From Pseudomonas syringae CC1557 (GTDB taxonomy: Bacteria > Pseudomonadota > Gammaproteobacteria > Pseudomonadales > Pseudomonadaceae): DNA of 64,000 nucleotides. Under the pieces are notes generated by a model. The model was not told the DNA's origin. It saw only the letters and a program-made list of their open reading frames with translations, and ran no database searches. The stretch is taken from positions 3,224,001 through 3,288,000 of the forward strand of contig NZ_CP007014.1 in the NCBI RefSeq assembly GCF_000452705.1, in the 5' to 3' direction. Positions 1 to 7,903 of this stretch are shown here, piece after piece (the first letter of the stretch is position 1; every line of letters begins with the position of its first letter). The translations under genes were made by a program, and so were the position numbers.

Positions 1-804
1 GATATCGACCGGGCGCATCTGGTGCGCGGCATCGTTGGCCAGGAGTTGCAGCGTATCGACCACAAGGCCGGTCGTGAATGCACCACCGAATGCTGCCTGA
101 GCGTCGACGGCCTGAGCCGCAACGGCGAGTTCGAAGACATCAGCCTGCAACTGCGGCACGGTGAAATTCTCGGTATATACGGCTTGATGGGCTCTGGCCG
201 CAGCGAGTTTCTCAACTGCATCTACGGCCTGACTACCCCGGACGCCGGCAGCGTCACGCTGCGCGGCAAGCCGATGCCGATCGGCCTGCCCAAAGCGACC
301 ATTCGTGCTGGCATGTCGCTGGTCACCGAAGACCGCAAGGACAGCGGCCTGGTGCTGAGCGGCAGCATTCTTTCCAATATCGCACTCTCGGCCTACAAGC
401 AGTTGTCACGCTGGTCGCTGATCAATGCGCGCAAGGAACAGCAACTGGCCGAAGACATGGTCAGGCGGCTGCAGATCAAGACCACGTCGCTGGACCTGCC
501 AGTGTCATCCATGAGCGGTGGCAACCAGCAGAAAGTAGTGCTCGCCAAATGCCTTTCTACCCAGCCGGTCTGCCTGTTGTGTGACGAGCCCACGCGGGGT
601 ATCGACGAGGGTGCCAAACAGGAGATCTATCACCTGCTGGATCAGTTCGTGCGCGCAGGTGGTGCAGCTATTGTGGTGTCGTCGGAAGCTCCGGAACTGC
701 TGCGCCTGAGTGACCGGATCGCCGTATTCAAGGGTGGCAGGCTGGTGACCATCAGCAGCGATGCCGACCTTTCCCAGGAAGCCTTGCTGAGTCTTGCCTC
801 ATGA
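1..804 (+). CDS. sugar ABC transporter ATP-binding protein, C-terminal part (5' truncated by window)
   Basis: The reading frame is open from base 1, so the gene begins upstream of the window. What remains is the second nucleotide-binding domain of a tandem RbsA/MglA/XylG-type sugar importer ATPase. It has a degenerate Walker A (GLMGSGRSEF, about bases 181-210), the signature MSGGNQQK (about 511-534) and a Walker B with CDEPTRGID (about 583-609). The GSGRS form of the P-loop and the NQQK signature are typical of the C-terminal half of this family. It sits on the cytoplasmic side and powers the permease that follows, whose start codon overlaps its stop by 4 bp (ATGA). The N-terminal half cannot be seen. 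The substrate is inferred from the downstream enzymes, probably a polyol, not from this protein. Confidence 0.9.
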   Translation, partial: DIDRAHLVRGIVGQELQRIDHKAGRECTTECCLSVDGLSRNGEFEDISLQLRHGEILGIYGLMGSGRSEFLNCIYGLTTPDAGSVTLRGKPMPIGLPKATIRAGMSLVTEDRKDSGLVLSGSILSNIALSAYKQLSRWSLINARKEQQLAEDMVRRLQIKTTSLDLPVSSMSGGNQQKVVLAKCLSTQPVCLLCDEPTRGIDEGAKQEIYHLLDQFVRAGGAAIVVSSEAPELLRLSDRIAVFKGGRLVTISSDADLSQEALLSLAS

Positions 805-1778
805 ATAGCAAAACTGTTATCGCCCCTGCCACCGTTGAGCCGCGCAGCCGTTTGCGCCTGTCCTTCGACCGTTTTGGCCTGCCGCTGGTGTTCATTCTGC
901 TGTGCCTGGTCATGGCGTTTGCCAGCGAATACTTCATGACCTGGCGCAACTGGATGGACATTCTGCGCCAGACCTCGATCAACGGCATCCTTGCGGTTGG
1001 CATGACCTACGTGATCCTCACCAAAGGCATCGACCTGTCGGTGGGCTCGATTCTGGCCTTCGCCGGGTTGTGCAGCGCCCTGGTGGCGACCCAGGGTTAC
1101 GGCCTGCTGGCAGCAGTCAGCGCGGGTATGTTCGCCGGTGCCATGCTCGGGGTGGTCAACGGCTTCATGGTCGCCAACCTGTCAATTCCGCCATTCGTGG
1201 CCACGCTGGGCATGCTCAGTATTGCCCGCGGCATGACGTTTATCCTCAACGACGGCAGCCCGGTTACCGACCTGCCTGAAGAATACCTGGCGCTGGGCAT
1301 CGGCAAGATAGGCCCAATCGGTGTGCCGATCATCATCTTCGCTGTGGTCGCACTGATCTTCTGGATGGTGCTGCGCTACACCACCTACGGCCGCTATGTG
1401 TACGCCGTGGGCGGCAACGAAAAAAGCGCACGTACCTCGGGCATCGGCGTGCGCAAGGTGATGTTTTCGGTGTACGTGGTATCCGGGCTGCTGGCGGGAC
1501 TGGCAGGCGTGGTGCTGTCGGCGAGAACCACTTCCGCCCTGCCCCAGGCCGGCATGTCGTATGAACTGGACGCGATTGCTGCTGTGGTGATCGGGGGCAC
1601 CAGCCTGTCTGGTGGCACTGGCAGCATCGTCGGCACGCTGTTCGGCGCGCTGCTGATCGGCGTCATCAATAACGGCCTCAACCTGCTGGGTGTGTCTTCG
1701 TATTACCAGCAGGTAGCCAAGGGCCTGATCATCGTGTTCGCAGTACTGATTGACGTGTGGCGCAAGAAGAAACGCTAG
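801..1778 (+). CDS. RbsC-like sugar ABC transporter permease
   Basis: This 325-residue polytopic membrane protein belongs to the BPD_transp_2 (RbsC/XylH) family. After a short polar N-terminus it has about eight to ten hydrophobic segments. It carries the family's conserved loop around GGNEKSARTSGI (about residues 200-212), the likely contact with the ATPase, and the Gly-rich GGTSLSGGTGS segment near residue 268. The ATG overlaps the stop of the upstream ATPase by 4 bp, which implies translational coupling. The binding-protein gene follows 51 bp later. It should form the dimeric channel of a high-affinity sugar or polyol importer. The length is normal for the family and nothing is missing. 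The substrate cannot be read from the sequence. Confidence 0.93.
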   Translation: MNSKTVIAPATVEPRSRLRLSFDRFGLPLVFILLCLVMAFASEYFMTWRNWMDILRQTSINGILAVGMTYVILTKGIDLSVGSILAFAGLCSALVATQGYGLLAAVSAGMFAGAMLGVVNGFMVANLSIPPFVATLGMLSIARGMTFILNDGSPVTDLPEEYLALGIGKIGPIGVPIIIFAVVALIFWMVLRYTTYGRYVYAVGGNEKSARTSGIGVRKVMFSVYVVSGLLAGLAGVVLSARTTSALPQAGMSYELDAIAAVVIGGTSLSGGTGSIVGTLFGALLIGVINNGLNLLGVSSYYQQVAKGLIIVFAVLIDVWRKKKR

Positions 1779-1829
1779 TCCTTTTTCTCTGAATGACCGA
1801 CTGACTACAACAATAACGAGGTGCTCATC

Positions 1830-2840
1830 ATGAAATTCGGTAAATCCCTGGCCGCTGTCGCGGCGCTCACCCTGCTTGCCAGCAGCATCGCTCTGGCGGC
1901 CGACAGCAAGACCTACAAGATCGGCGCTGCGGTGTATGGCCTCAAGGGCCAGTTCATGCAGAACTGGGTGCGTGAGCTAAAGCAGCACCCGGCGGTCAAG
2001 GATGGCACTGTGCAGATCACCGTATTTGACGGCAACTACGACGCACTGACCCAGAACAACCAGATTGAAACGATGATCACCCAGCACTTCGACGCGATCA
2101 TTTTCGTGCCAATCGATACCAAGGCCGGGATCGGTACCGTGGCACGGGCGATGGAGAGCGACATTCCGGTGATCGCCTCCAATACCCGGGTGGCCAGTGC
2201 CAAGGTGCCTTATGTGGGCAACGATGATGTCGAGGGTGGTCGCCTCCAGGCACAGGCCATGGTCGACAAGCTCAACGGCAAGGGCAACGTGGTGATCATT
2301 CAGGGCCCGATTGGCCAGTCGGCGCAGATCGACCGGGAAAAAGGCGAGATGGAAGTGCTGAAGAAACACCCGGACATCAAGATCATCGAAATGAAGACCG
2401 CCAACTGGTCCCGTGCCGAAGCGCTGGCGCTCACCGAAGACTGGCTCAACGCGCACCCCAACGGAGGCATCTCCGGGATCATTTCGCAGAACGACGACAT
2501 GGCCCTTGGAGCCCTGCAAGCGGTGAAATCCCGCAACCTGAAGCCTTCGGATGTACCGATCACCTCCATCGACGGCATGCCCGACGCCATTCAGGCGGCC
2601 AAGAAAAACGAAGTCACCACCTTCCTGCAAGACGCCCAGGCGCAATCCCAAGGCGCCCTCGACGTCGCCCTGCGCGCCTTGGCTGGCAAGGATTACAAGC
2701 CGAAGTCAGTGATCTGGGAACGCTACGCCAAGGACGTGAAATGGGGCGACGGGACTGACAAGAACTACATCCTGCCGTGGGTACCGGTGACCGATGCCAA
2801 TGCTGACGCGCTGTATCAGCAGGTCAGCGGCGGCAAGTAA
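1830..2840 (+). CDS. periplasmic sugar-binding protein of ABC transporter (RbsB-like)
   Basis: A 336-residue substrate-binding protein of the periplasmic-binding-protein type 1 (RbsB/Peripla_BP_4) family. I chose the ATG at 1830 because AACGAGG lies about 9 bp upstream and it gives a clean signal peptide (MKFGKSLAAVAALTLLASS) ending at ALA-AD. A GTG at 1821 would add three residues. The mature part shows the two-lobed sugar-binder pattern, with an IFVPIDT segment and an ISQNDDMALGALQAV segment near the hinge. It delivers its ligand to the RbsC-like permease. A 243-bp gap holding a large inverted repeat separates it from the catabolic genes. Such a structure could protect the 3' end of the transporter mRNA and so raise binding-protein levels, which is inference. 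Confidence 0.92.
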   Translation: MKFGKSLAAVAALTLLASSIALAADSKTYKIGAAVYGLKGQFMQNWVRELKQHPAVKDGTVQITVFDGNYDALTQNNQIETMITQHFDAIIFVPIDTKAGIGTVARAMESDIPVIASNTRVASAKVPYVGNDDVEGGRLQAQAMVDKLNGKGNVVIIQGPIGQSAQIDREKGEMEVLKKHPDIKIIEMKTANWSRAEALALTEDWLNAHPNGGISGIISQNDDMALGALQAVKSRNLKPSDVPITSIDGMPDAIQAAKKNEVTTFLQDAQAQSQGALDVALRALAGKDYKPKSVIWERYAKDVKWGDGTDKNYILPWVPVTDANADALYQQVSGGK

Positions 2841-2871
2841 GCCGAAGAACGCGCAGAGCGCCACAGGTGTG

Positions 2872-3003
2872 TGACGCCGAGCGTCACGAACGGCATTCCG
2901 AATGCGGAGCGTGAGGAACGGGAAGTGTTCGGTCCGACAGCTCTCGTTTATCGCTGCAACGTTCCAGCGTGGTAATGCCGTTCTGGACGCTCTGCGTCCG
3001 ATC
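2872..3003. repeat. dispersed inverted repeat, copy A (inside the polyol operon)
   Basis: Two arms of about 53 bases face each other. The left arm (2872-2925) contains GACGCCGAGCGTCACGAACG and GGCATTCC...GGAGCGTGAGG. The right arm (2950-3003), read in reverse complement, begins ATCGGACGCAGAGCGTCC and continues AGAACGGCATTACCACGC. Related copies occur at 15716-15890, 19275-19358 and, degraded, around 54788-55020. This copy lies between the binding-protein gene and the SDR gene of one apparent operon, so it is probably transcribed and could fold into a long hairpin. Confidence 0.8.
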
Positions 3004-3083
3004 TTGAGTGTGCGGTAAAGCATGGATTTGTGACGCAGAACGTGACGAATCATCAGTCAACCAGCGCTACGGGAGTCATATCA

Positions 3084-3839
3084 ATGTCTGAATTCTGGAA
3101 CAAGGCCTTCGATCTCCAAGGACGTTGCGCCGTGATCACCGGCGGCGCCGCCGGGATCGGTCTGGCCTGCGCCAGCCTGCTGGTCGAGCGTGGTGCGCGG
3201 GTTGCACTGCTGGACCGCGACCCGGCAGTGGTCGACGTGGCTGCCGGTCTTGGCAGCGGGCATATCGGCATCGCTGTCGATCTGCGCCGGATCGATCAGG
3301 TGAACAGCACTATCAATAGCGTATTCGAGCATTTTCAACGCATCGATTACCTGGTCAACAGCGCGGGCGTCGCGGTGCTCGACAAGGCGCTCGATGTGAA
3401 TGAAGAAGCCTGGGACACGACGCTGGACATCAACCTCAAGGCCAGTTTCTTCGTCGCTCAGGCCTGCGCCAGGCACATGCTGGCCCAAGGCAGCGGACGC
3501 ATCGTCAATCTCGCCTCTCAGGCTGCTGTCATTGGTCTTGATCGACACGTCGCCTACTGCGCAAGCAAGGCCGCAGTGGTCGGCATGACCAAAGTACTGG
3601 CCATGGAGTGGGCACCACACATCAACGTCAACGCCATTTCCCCAACCATCGTCGAAACCGCGCTGGGCAAGAAAGCCTGGGCCGGTGAAGCGGGCGAACG
3701 CGCCAAGACACAGATCCCGGCCGGACGCTTCGCCCAGCCCGAAGAGATAGCCGGTTTGACGCTGTACCTGCTCAGCGATGCCGCGAGCATGATCACCGGC
3801 GAAAACGTGGTCATCGACGGCGGCTACAGCATTCAGTAA
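3084..3839 (+). CDS. SDR-family polyol dehydrogenase (threitol/erythritol type suggested)
   Basis: A 251-residue classical short-chain dehydrogenase/reductase. The N-terminal Rossmann motif TGGAAGIG is at about residues 19-26, NSAG near residue 90, and the catalytic Tyr158-x3-Lys162 lies in AYCASKA. The C-terminal VIDGGYSIQ is typical of sugar-alcohol dehydrogenases. I chose the ATG at 3084, with GGGAG 8 bp upstream, because the residues before it do not resemble the family. It should oxidise a secondary hydroxyl with NAD(P)+. Lying between a sugar/polyol importer and a zinc dehydrogenase plus DhaK/DhaL, it resembles D-threitol dehydrogenases of tetritol pathways. That substrate is inferred from context, and other polyols such as arabinitol or ribitol are possible. 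Confidence 0.85.
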   Translation: MSEFWNKAFDLQGRCAVITGGAAGIGLACASLLVERGARVALLDRDPAVVDVAAGLGSGHIGIAVDLRRIDQVNSTINSVFEHFQRIDYLVNSAGVAVLDKALDVNEEAWDTTLDINLKASFFVAQACARHMLAQGSGRIVNLASQAAVIGLDRHVAYCASKAAVVGMTKVLAMEWAPHINVNAISPTIVETALGKKAWAGEAGERAKTQIPAGRFAQPEEIAGLTLYLLSDAASMITGENVVIDGGYSIQ

Positions 3840-3868
3840 CTCATTTTTCAGTCGCGAGGTTTATCGTC

Positions 3869-4984
3869 ATGTCCACCGCCATCGAACGCACTGCCGAACA
3901 ACGCTCTCCCGTCATTCCGGCCACCATGCAGGCAGTGGTGTGCTACGGCCCGGAAGACTATCGGCTGGAAACCGTCGACGTCCCCACGCCTGGCCCTGAC
4001 GAAATCCTCACCAAAGTCGAGCTGTGCGGCATCTGCATGGGCGATATCAAGACCTATCGCGGTGCGCCGTCGTTCTGGGGCGACGCCGAGCAACCGCGCT
4101 ACGTCAAGCCACCGATGATTCCCGGTCACGAATTTGTCTGCCGCGTGGTTGCGCTCGGCCCCGGTGCAGAAAAGCGCGGTGTGCAGGTGGGGGACCGGGT
4201 CATTTCCGAACAGATCGTGCCGTGCTGGGGTTGCCGCTTCTGCAACCACGGCCAGTACTGGATGTGCCAGAAGCACGATCTGTACGGTTTTCAGAACAAC
4301 GTACAGGGTGCCATGGCCCAGTACATGATTTTTACCAAAGAAGGCATCGTCCATCAGGTGCCGGATTCCATCGCACCGGATGAAGCGATCCTGATCGAAC
4401 CCCTCGCCTGCTCACTGCATGCTGCCGAACGCGCCAACGTCGATTTCGATGACATCGTGGTGGTCGCAGGGGCCGGTACGCTGGGATTGGGGATCATCGG
4501 CGCAGTGCGTATGCGCAATCCCAAAAAGCTCATCGTGCTCGACATGAAACCTGAGCGCGCAGCCCTTGCGTTGCGCATGGGTGCAGATGAAGTATGGAAC
4601 CCGGCCGAGGTTGACGTGCTGGCGAAAATCCGCGAAATCACTGACGGCTATGGCTGCGACATTTATATAGAGGCCACCGGGCATCACAAGGCAGTCAATC
4701 AGGGCCTGGCGATGTTGCGCAAACTGGGGCGTTTCGTCGAGTTCAGCGTGTTCAATGACGAAGCTACCGTGGACTGGTCGATCATCGGCGACCGTAAGGA
4801 ACTCGATGTACTCGGCTCACACCTGGGACCGTATATGTACCCGCGAGCCATCGATTTTATCGGCAACCGCAAGATCGACATGCGCGACGTGGTCACACAC
4901 AAGTTCGCCCTCGCCGATTTCAAGCAGGCCTTCGAGGTCATGGAGCGCGGCGACAAATCCTTGAAGGTGGTACTGGAACCGTAA
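3869..4984 (+). CDS. zinc-dependent medium-chain dehydrogenase, erythritol/L-threitol dehydrogenase-like
   Basis: A 371-residue zinc-containing MDR dehydrogenase. The catalytic-zinc ligands are Cys in ELCGICMGD (about residue 52) and His-Glu in PGHEF (about residue 89). The structural zinc lobe is CWGCRFCNHGQYWMC (about residues 117-131). The nucleotide-binding loop is VAGAGTLGLG (about residues 203-212). The ATG at 3869 is 29 bp after the SDR stop. The overall sequence resembles proteins I know as erythritol/L-threitol dehydrogenase (EltD), which oxidise tetritols to erythrulose. Followed by DhaK/DhaL subunits, which can phosphorylate erythrulose, it suggests the order transport, oxidation, phosphorylation. 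The family assignment is firm. The exact substrate is inferred. Confidence 0.85.
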   Translation: MSTAIERTAEQRSPVIPATMQAVVCYGPEDYRLETVDVPTPGPDEILTKVELCGICMGDIKTYRGAPSFWGDAEQPRYVKPPMIPGHEFVCRVVALGPGAEKRGVQVGDRVISEQIVPCWGCRFCNHGQYWMCQKHDLYGFQNNVQGAMAQYMIFTKEGIVHQVPDSIAPDEAILIEPLACSLHAAERANVDFDDIVVVAGAGTLGLGIIGAVRMRNPKKLIVLDMKPERAALALRMGADEVWNPAEVDVLAKIREITDGYGCDIYIEATGHHKAVNQGLAMLRKLGRFVEFSVFNDEATVDWSIIGDRKELDVLGSHLGPYMYPRAIDFIGNRKIDMRDVVTHKFALADFKQAFEVMERGDKSLKVVLEP

Positions 4985-5024
4985 TCCGCCCGATCCTTAT
5001 AAGAACAACACAGGAAAACGCGTT

Positions 5025-6026
5025 ATGAATCGAGTGATCAATGACCCGGACCAAGTGGTCGAGGACATGCTGTGCGGCCTGCTGGTTGCCCACCCCGAAT
5101 TGTCGCAAAGCGACAGCAACCCGCGCGTTATCAGTAAAGCCAGACCTTCCGCACAAGGGCATGTGGGCATTGTGACGGGTGGCGGCTCTGGCCATGAACC
5201 GGCTTTTCTGGGTTATGTCGGCCCAGGCCTGGTGGATGCCGTAGCCGTTGGCGAGATTTTCTCCTCGCCCACCGCGAAAAGCTTTTTCGATGCGTTCCGC
5301 GCTGCCGATCACGGGGCCGGTATAGCCTGCCTGTACGGCAATTACGCAGGCGACAACATGAACGTGAAGCTGGCGATGAAAATGGCCGCCAGCAAAGACC
5401 TGCAAGTGCGCACCGTGGTGGCCAACGATGACGTCGCCTCCGCCCCGAAAGCCGATATCGCCAAGCGCCGCGGCGTGGCCGGGGAAATTTTCATGTGGAA
5501 GGTCGGCGGTGCCGCCGCCGCACAAGGCTACGACCTGGGTGGCGTGATCCGCGTTGCCCAGAAAGCCGTCGACCAGTGCCGCTCCATCGGCATTGGCCTG
5601 ACGCCCTGCACCATCGCGGCAGTCGGCAAGCCGAATTTCCAGATTCCGGACGGCAAGATGGAATTGGGTATCGGTCACCATGGAGAACCGGGCATAGAGG
5701 TCATCTCTATCGAATCCGCCGCCGCGATGGCAGAACGGATGCTCACGCCCATTCTTGCCGACCGCGACTTCAGCACTGACGAGAGCGTCGTGGTGCTGGT
5801 CTCCGGTCTCGGCGCAACGCCGGTCATGGAGCTTTACATCTTTTACGCCGAGGTAGAAAGCCTGCTCAAAGCCAAGGGTTTGAAGGTCCATCGCTGCTAC
5901 GTTGGCAACTACTTCACCTCGCTGGAAATGATGGGCGTGACCCTGACCCTGCTGGGTCTGGATGATGAATTGAAAACCCTGATCGACCACCCTTGCCGCT
6001 CCATCGGCATGACCCAGGCGGAGTGA
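5025..6026 (+). CDS. dhaK: dihydroxyacetone/erythrulose kinase subunit DhaK
   Basis: A 333-residue DhaK-domain protein, close to the size of stand-alone DhaK subunits. The N-terminal loop TGGGSGHEPAF (about residues 51-61) and GNYAGDNMNVK (about 105-115) are family hallmarks. The substrate-binding histidine, which forms a hemiaminal with the ketose, lies in GIGHHGEPG (His219 by position). The ATG at 5025 is preceded by ACAGGAAA. DhaL follows after 3 bp. In E. coli the split DhaK/DhaL pair is driven by the PTS protein DhaM. No DhaM is seen here, so the phosphoryl donor, whether ATP or a PTS protein encoded elsewhere, is unresolved. In this operon the likely ketose is erythrulose rather than dihydroxyacetone, which is inference from the dehydrogenases upstream. 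Confidence 0.88.
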   Translation: MNRVINDPDQVVEDMLCGLLVAHPELSQSDSNPRVISKARPSAQGHVGIVTGGGSGHEPAFLGYVGPGLVDAVAVGEIFSSPTAKSFFDAFRAADHGAGIACLYGNYAGDNMNVKLAMKMAASKDLQVRTVVANDDVASAPKADIAKRRGVAGEIFMWKVGGAAAAQGYDLGGVIRVAQKAVDQCRSIGIGLTPCTIAAVGKPNFQIPDGKMELGIGHHGEPGIEVISIESAAAMAERMLTPILADRDFSTDESVVVLVSGLGATPVMELYIFYAEVESLLKAKGLKVHRCYVGNYFTSLEMMGVTLTLLGLDDELKTLIDHPCRSIGMTQAE

Positions 6027-6029
6027 ACC

Positions 6030-6674
6030 ATGAGCCAGCATTTCTCCACACATGACGGCACTGCCATCGTTGCAAGCCTGGTGAGCGTGATCGTCGCCAA
6101 CCGCGAATACCTCAGCGAAGTCGACGGCGCCATCGGCGATGGCGACCATGGCATCAATATGGCTAAAGGCTTTGCCCACTGCGGTCGCACCATCGAAGGA
6201 CGTCAACTGACCCTCGCCGAAGCGCTGGACGAACTGACCCTGAGCCTGATGGAAGGCATCGGCGGCTCGATGGGCCCGCTATATGGCAGCCTGTTCATCG
6301 GCATGGCCGATCAGGTGCGCGGCAGTGACGAGATCGACGCAGCAACCTTCGCCAACCTGTTGCGTGGCGGACTCACCTCATTGCAGGACATTACCGAAGC
6401 CGGTGTCGGCGATAAATGCCTGATGGACACCCTGATCCCGGCCGTCGAAGCCTTTGAACAGGCGCATGCCGCTGGCGCTTCATTCAACGAGGCCCTGAAC
6501 GCGATGAAAAGCGCCGCCGCACAAGGGCGTGATTCAACCAGGGATCTGGTGGCAAAAATCGGCCGCGCCAGTCGACTGGGTGAGCGCTCACTCGGCGTGC
6601 TGGATGCGGGGGCGGTGTCGTGCTGCCTGATTTTGAACAGGCTGGCGGATTCGGTGCAGCCGAGGCTTGTCTAG
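6030..6674 (+). CDS. dhaL: dihydroxyacetone/erythrulose kinase subunit DhaL
   Basis: A 214-residue DhaL-domain protein, the nucleotide-binding partner of DhaK. The Mg/ADP-binding aspartates are in GDGDHGINM (about residues 34-42), and the lid and helical-barrel motif GGSMGPLYG is near residue 83. It starts 3 bp after dhaK, so the two are translationally coupled and presumably form one enzyme. It appears to be the last gene of the operon, since the next feature is a broken gene on the other strand. No isomerase for tetrulose phosphate is present downstream. If the tetritol reading is right, one should lie upstream of the window or elsewhere in the genome. Confidence 0.88.
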   Translation: MSQHFSTHDGTAIVASLVSVIVANREYLSEVDGAIGDGDHGINMAKGFAHCGRTIEGRQLTLAEALDELTLSLMEGIGGSMGPLYGSLFIGMADQVRGSDEIDAATFANLLRGGLTSLQDITEAGVGDKCLMDTLIPAVEAFEQAHAAGASFNEALNAMKSAAAQGRDSTRDLVAKIGRASRLGERSLGVLDAGAVSCCLILNRLADSVQPRLV

Positions 6675-6762
6675 TTTGATAGCGAACTGACAGGCATTGT
6701 TTGATGATCGACCTGTGAATACGTATGGGTGCGGCTCATGAACCTGGTCGATAAGGCTCTAT

Positions 6763-7207
6763 TCAGGCGAAAGCAAAAGGCCCTTCGAAGTTGCCGATCG
6801 GCACCCAATGCGTAATAAGCCCCGTATCGCTTTTCCAGTGATGCAACAGCAATGCTGGCGGTTCGATGTACGAGGCATCGCTGGCATCAGGGCGAAGCTG
6901 CAAGGCAATGGCTGTGGTCGTGCTTGGCGCCGTACACATCAACGTACCGCCAAAGCGAAGCTGCATGAAGCGATGGATGTGTCCGCAGACGATCCGTTCA
7001 ACGGCAGGGTATCGCGACACGACCTCGGCCAGTCGCTCGCCTCGTTCATTCCATCAGGTCGCCGCTGAACAGAATCAGATCGGGGGGCGGGGCGAGGGCG
7101 TTTATCGTGTCGACGGCAGCCGCCAGCATCGCGTTCGAATCAACCACTCCCTGATAGAGCTGCCCCCTTGGACGTACATGCGTGTCGGATATTTGCGCAA
7201 TCAGCAT
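6763..7207 (-). pseudogene. remnant of CpdA-like 3',5'-cyclic-nucleotide phosphodiesterase (internal deletion plus frameshift)
   Basis: Reading from an ATG at 7207, the first part is an intact metallophosphoesterase N-terminus: MLIAQISDTHVRPRG, then a typical helix, then DLILFSGDLM. It stops at a TGA about 7061-7059 (just after SGDLME). A second frame, open from about 7050 to 6763, resumes with SRYPAVERIVCGHIHRF, the conserved GHxH metal-binding motif, and runs to a normal C-terminus. Between the two, the middle of the family is gone, including the GNHD motif, in all probably more than 100 residues, and the frames differ. Intact CpdA-like enzymes are about 260 residues. Both metal-binding ends remain but the centre does not, so I regard the gene as inactivated by deletion. 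Sequencing error cannot explain so large a loss. Confidence 0.85.
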
Positions 7208-7315
7208 TGCATTACCTCAATCGTGATCAGGTTGCCCGTTCATTAACACAACGAGCTTTGCAACGAGCGGGCCAGACTGCGCCGGATCACTGGGTACTCC
7301 CGAAGGAGATGACTA

Positions 7316-7903
7316 TCAGGCCTCGGGAAACACGGGCTCGCCAAGATTCAGCATCAGCCGGTTGGCCCAGGCAAATATCGAAATGGCGTGGATAAGGTCC
7401 AGAATCTGTGTGTCATCCAGCCCGTGTTCACGCAACGCCTGAATGTGCTCGGCATTGAGTTCAGCAGGCTCAAGTGTCAGATCGATGGCAAACTGCACGA
7501 TGGCTTTTTCGCGTGCGCTGGTGCCCGCCGTCGCCGGGTCGGCAAACACCTCGGCGATCACGTCATTACGCTTGGCCAGTTGCTCGAAGCGCTGCGCATG
7601 CACCGAAGCGCAATACACGCAGCGATTGATCCGCGACACCACGGTGCTCGCCAGCTCCCGCTCGGCGCGCGACAGCCCGCCCGGCGCGTACATGATGGCG
7701 TTGAAGGCCTGAGAACGCTGGCGCAGGATGTCCGGGTGATGCGCCAGGGTCAGGTAATAATCCGAGGTTTTGGCTTGCGGATGGCTCTCTTCAAGCACCG
7801 CTATCTGTTCGGCAGTGGCGTCGTCGAGATTCACAGTCGGCAACCAGGCCTTCCAGCCCAGCACCTGGTTAGTGAAGCCTTCGATCTTGATTGGCTCGCT
7901 CAT
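7316..7903 (-). CDS. alkylhydroperoxidase (AhpD/CMD)-domain protein, Avi_7169-like
   Basis: A 195-residue protein of the AhpD/carboxymuconolactone decarboxylase superfamily. The redox motif CVYCASVHAQRF (about residues 98-109) has the CxxC-x3-H layout of AhpD-like peroxidase-related enzymes. The N-terminal part (KIEGFTNQVLGWKAWLPTV) and the C-terminal ISIFAWANRLMLNLGEP match a subfamily I recall as Avi_7169. The ATG at 7903 overlaps the stop of the upstream CMD-domain gene by 4 bp. It is the last gene of a minus-strand operon with a peptide-type ABC transporter and a flavoprotein. A role in reducing a peroxide or handling a reactive product is plausible but not shown. No downstream terminator is obvious. 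Confidence 0.82.
   Translation of the reverse strand: MSEPIKIEGFTNQVLGWKAWLPTVNLDDATAEQIAVLEESHPQAKTSDYYLTLAHHPDILRQRSQAFNAIMYAPGGLSRAERELASTVVSRINRCVYCASVHAQRFEQLAKRNDVIAEVFADPATAGTSAREKAIVQFAIDLTLEPAELNAEHIQALREHGLDDTQILDLIHAISIFAWANRLMLNLGEPVFPEA

Noticed and set aside
4938..6206. Long minus-strand reading frame opposite dhaK and dhaL (422 codons)
   Set aside because: It is the antisense shadow of two well-supported genes in GC-rich DNA, with no family-like motif and a composition rich in His, Asp and Gln typical of such shadows.
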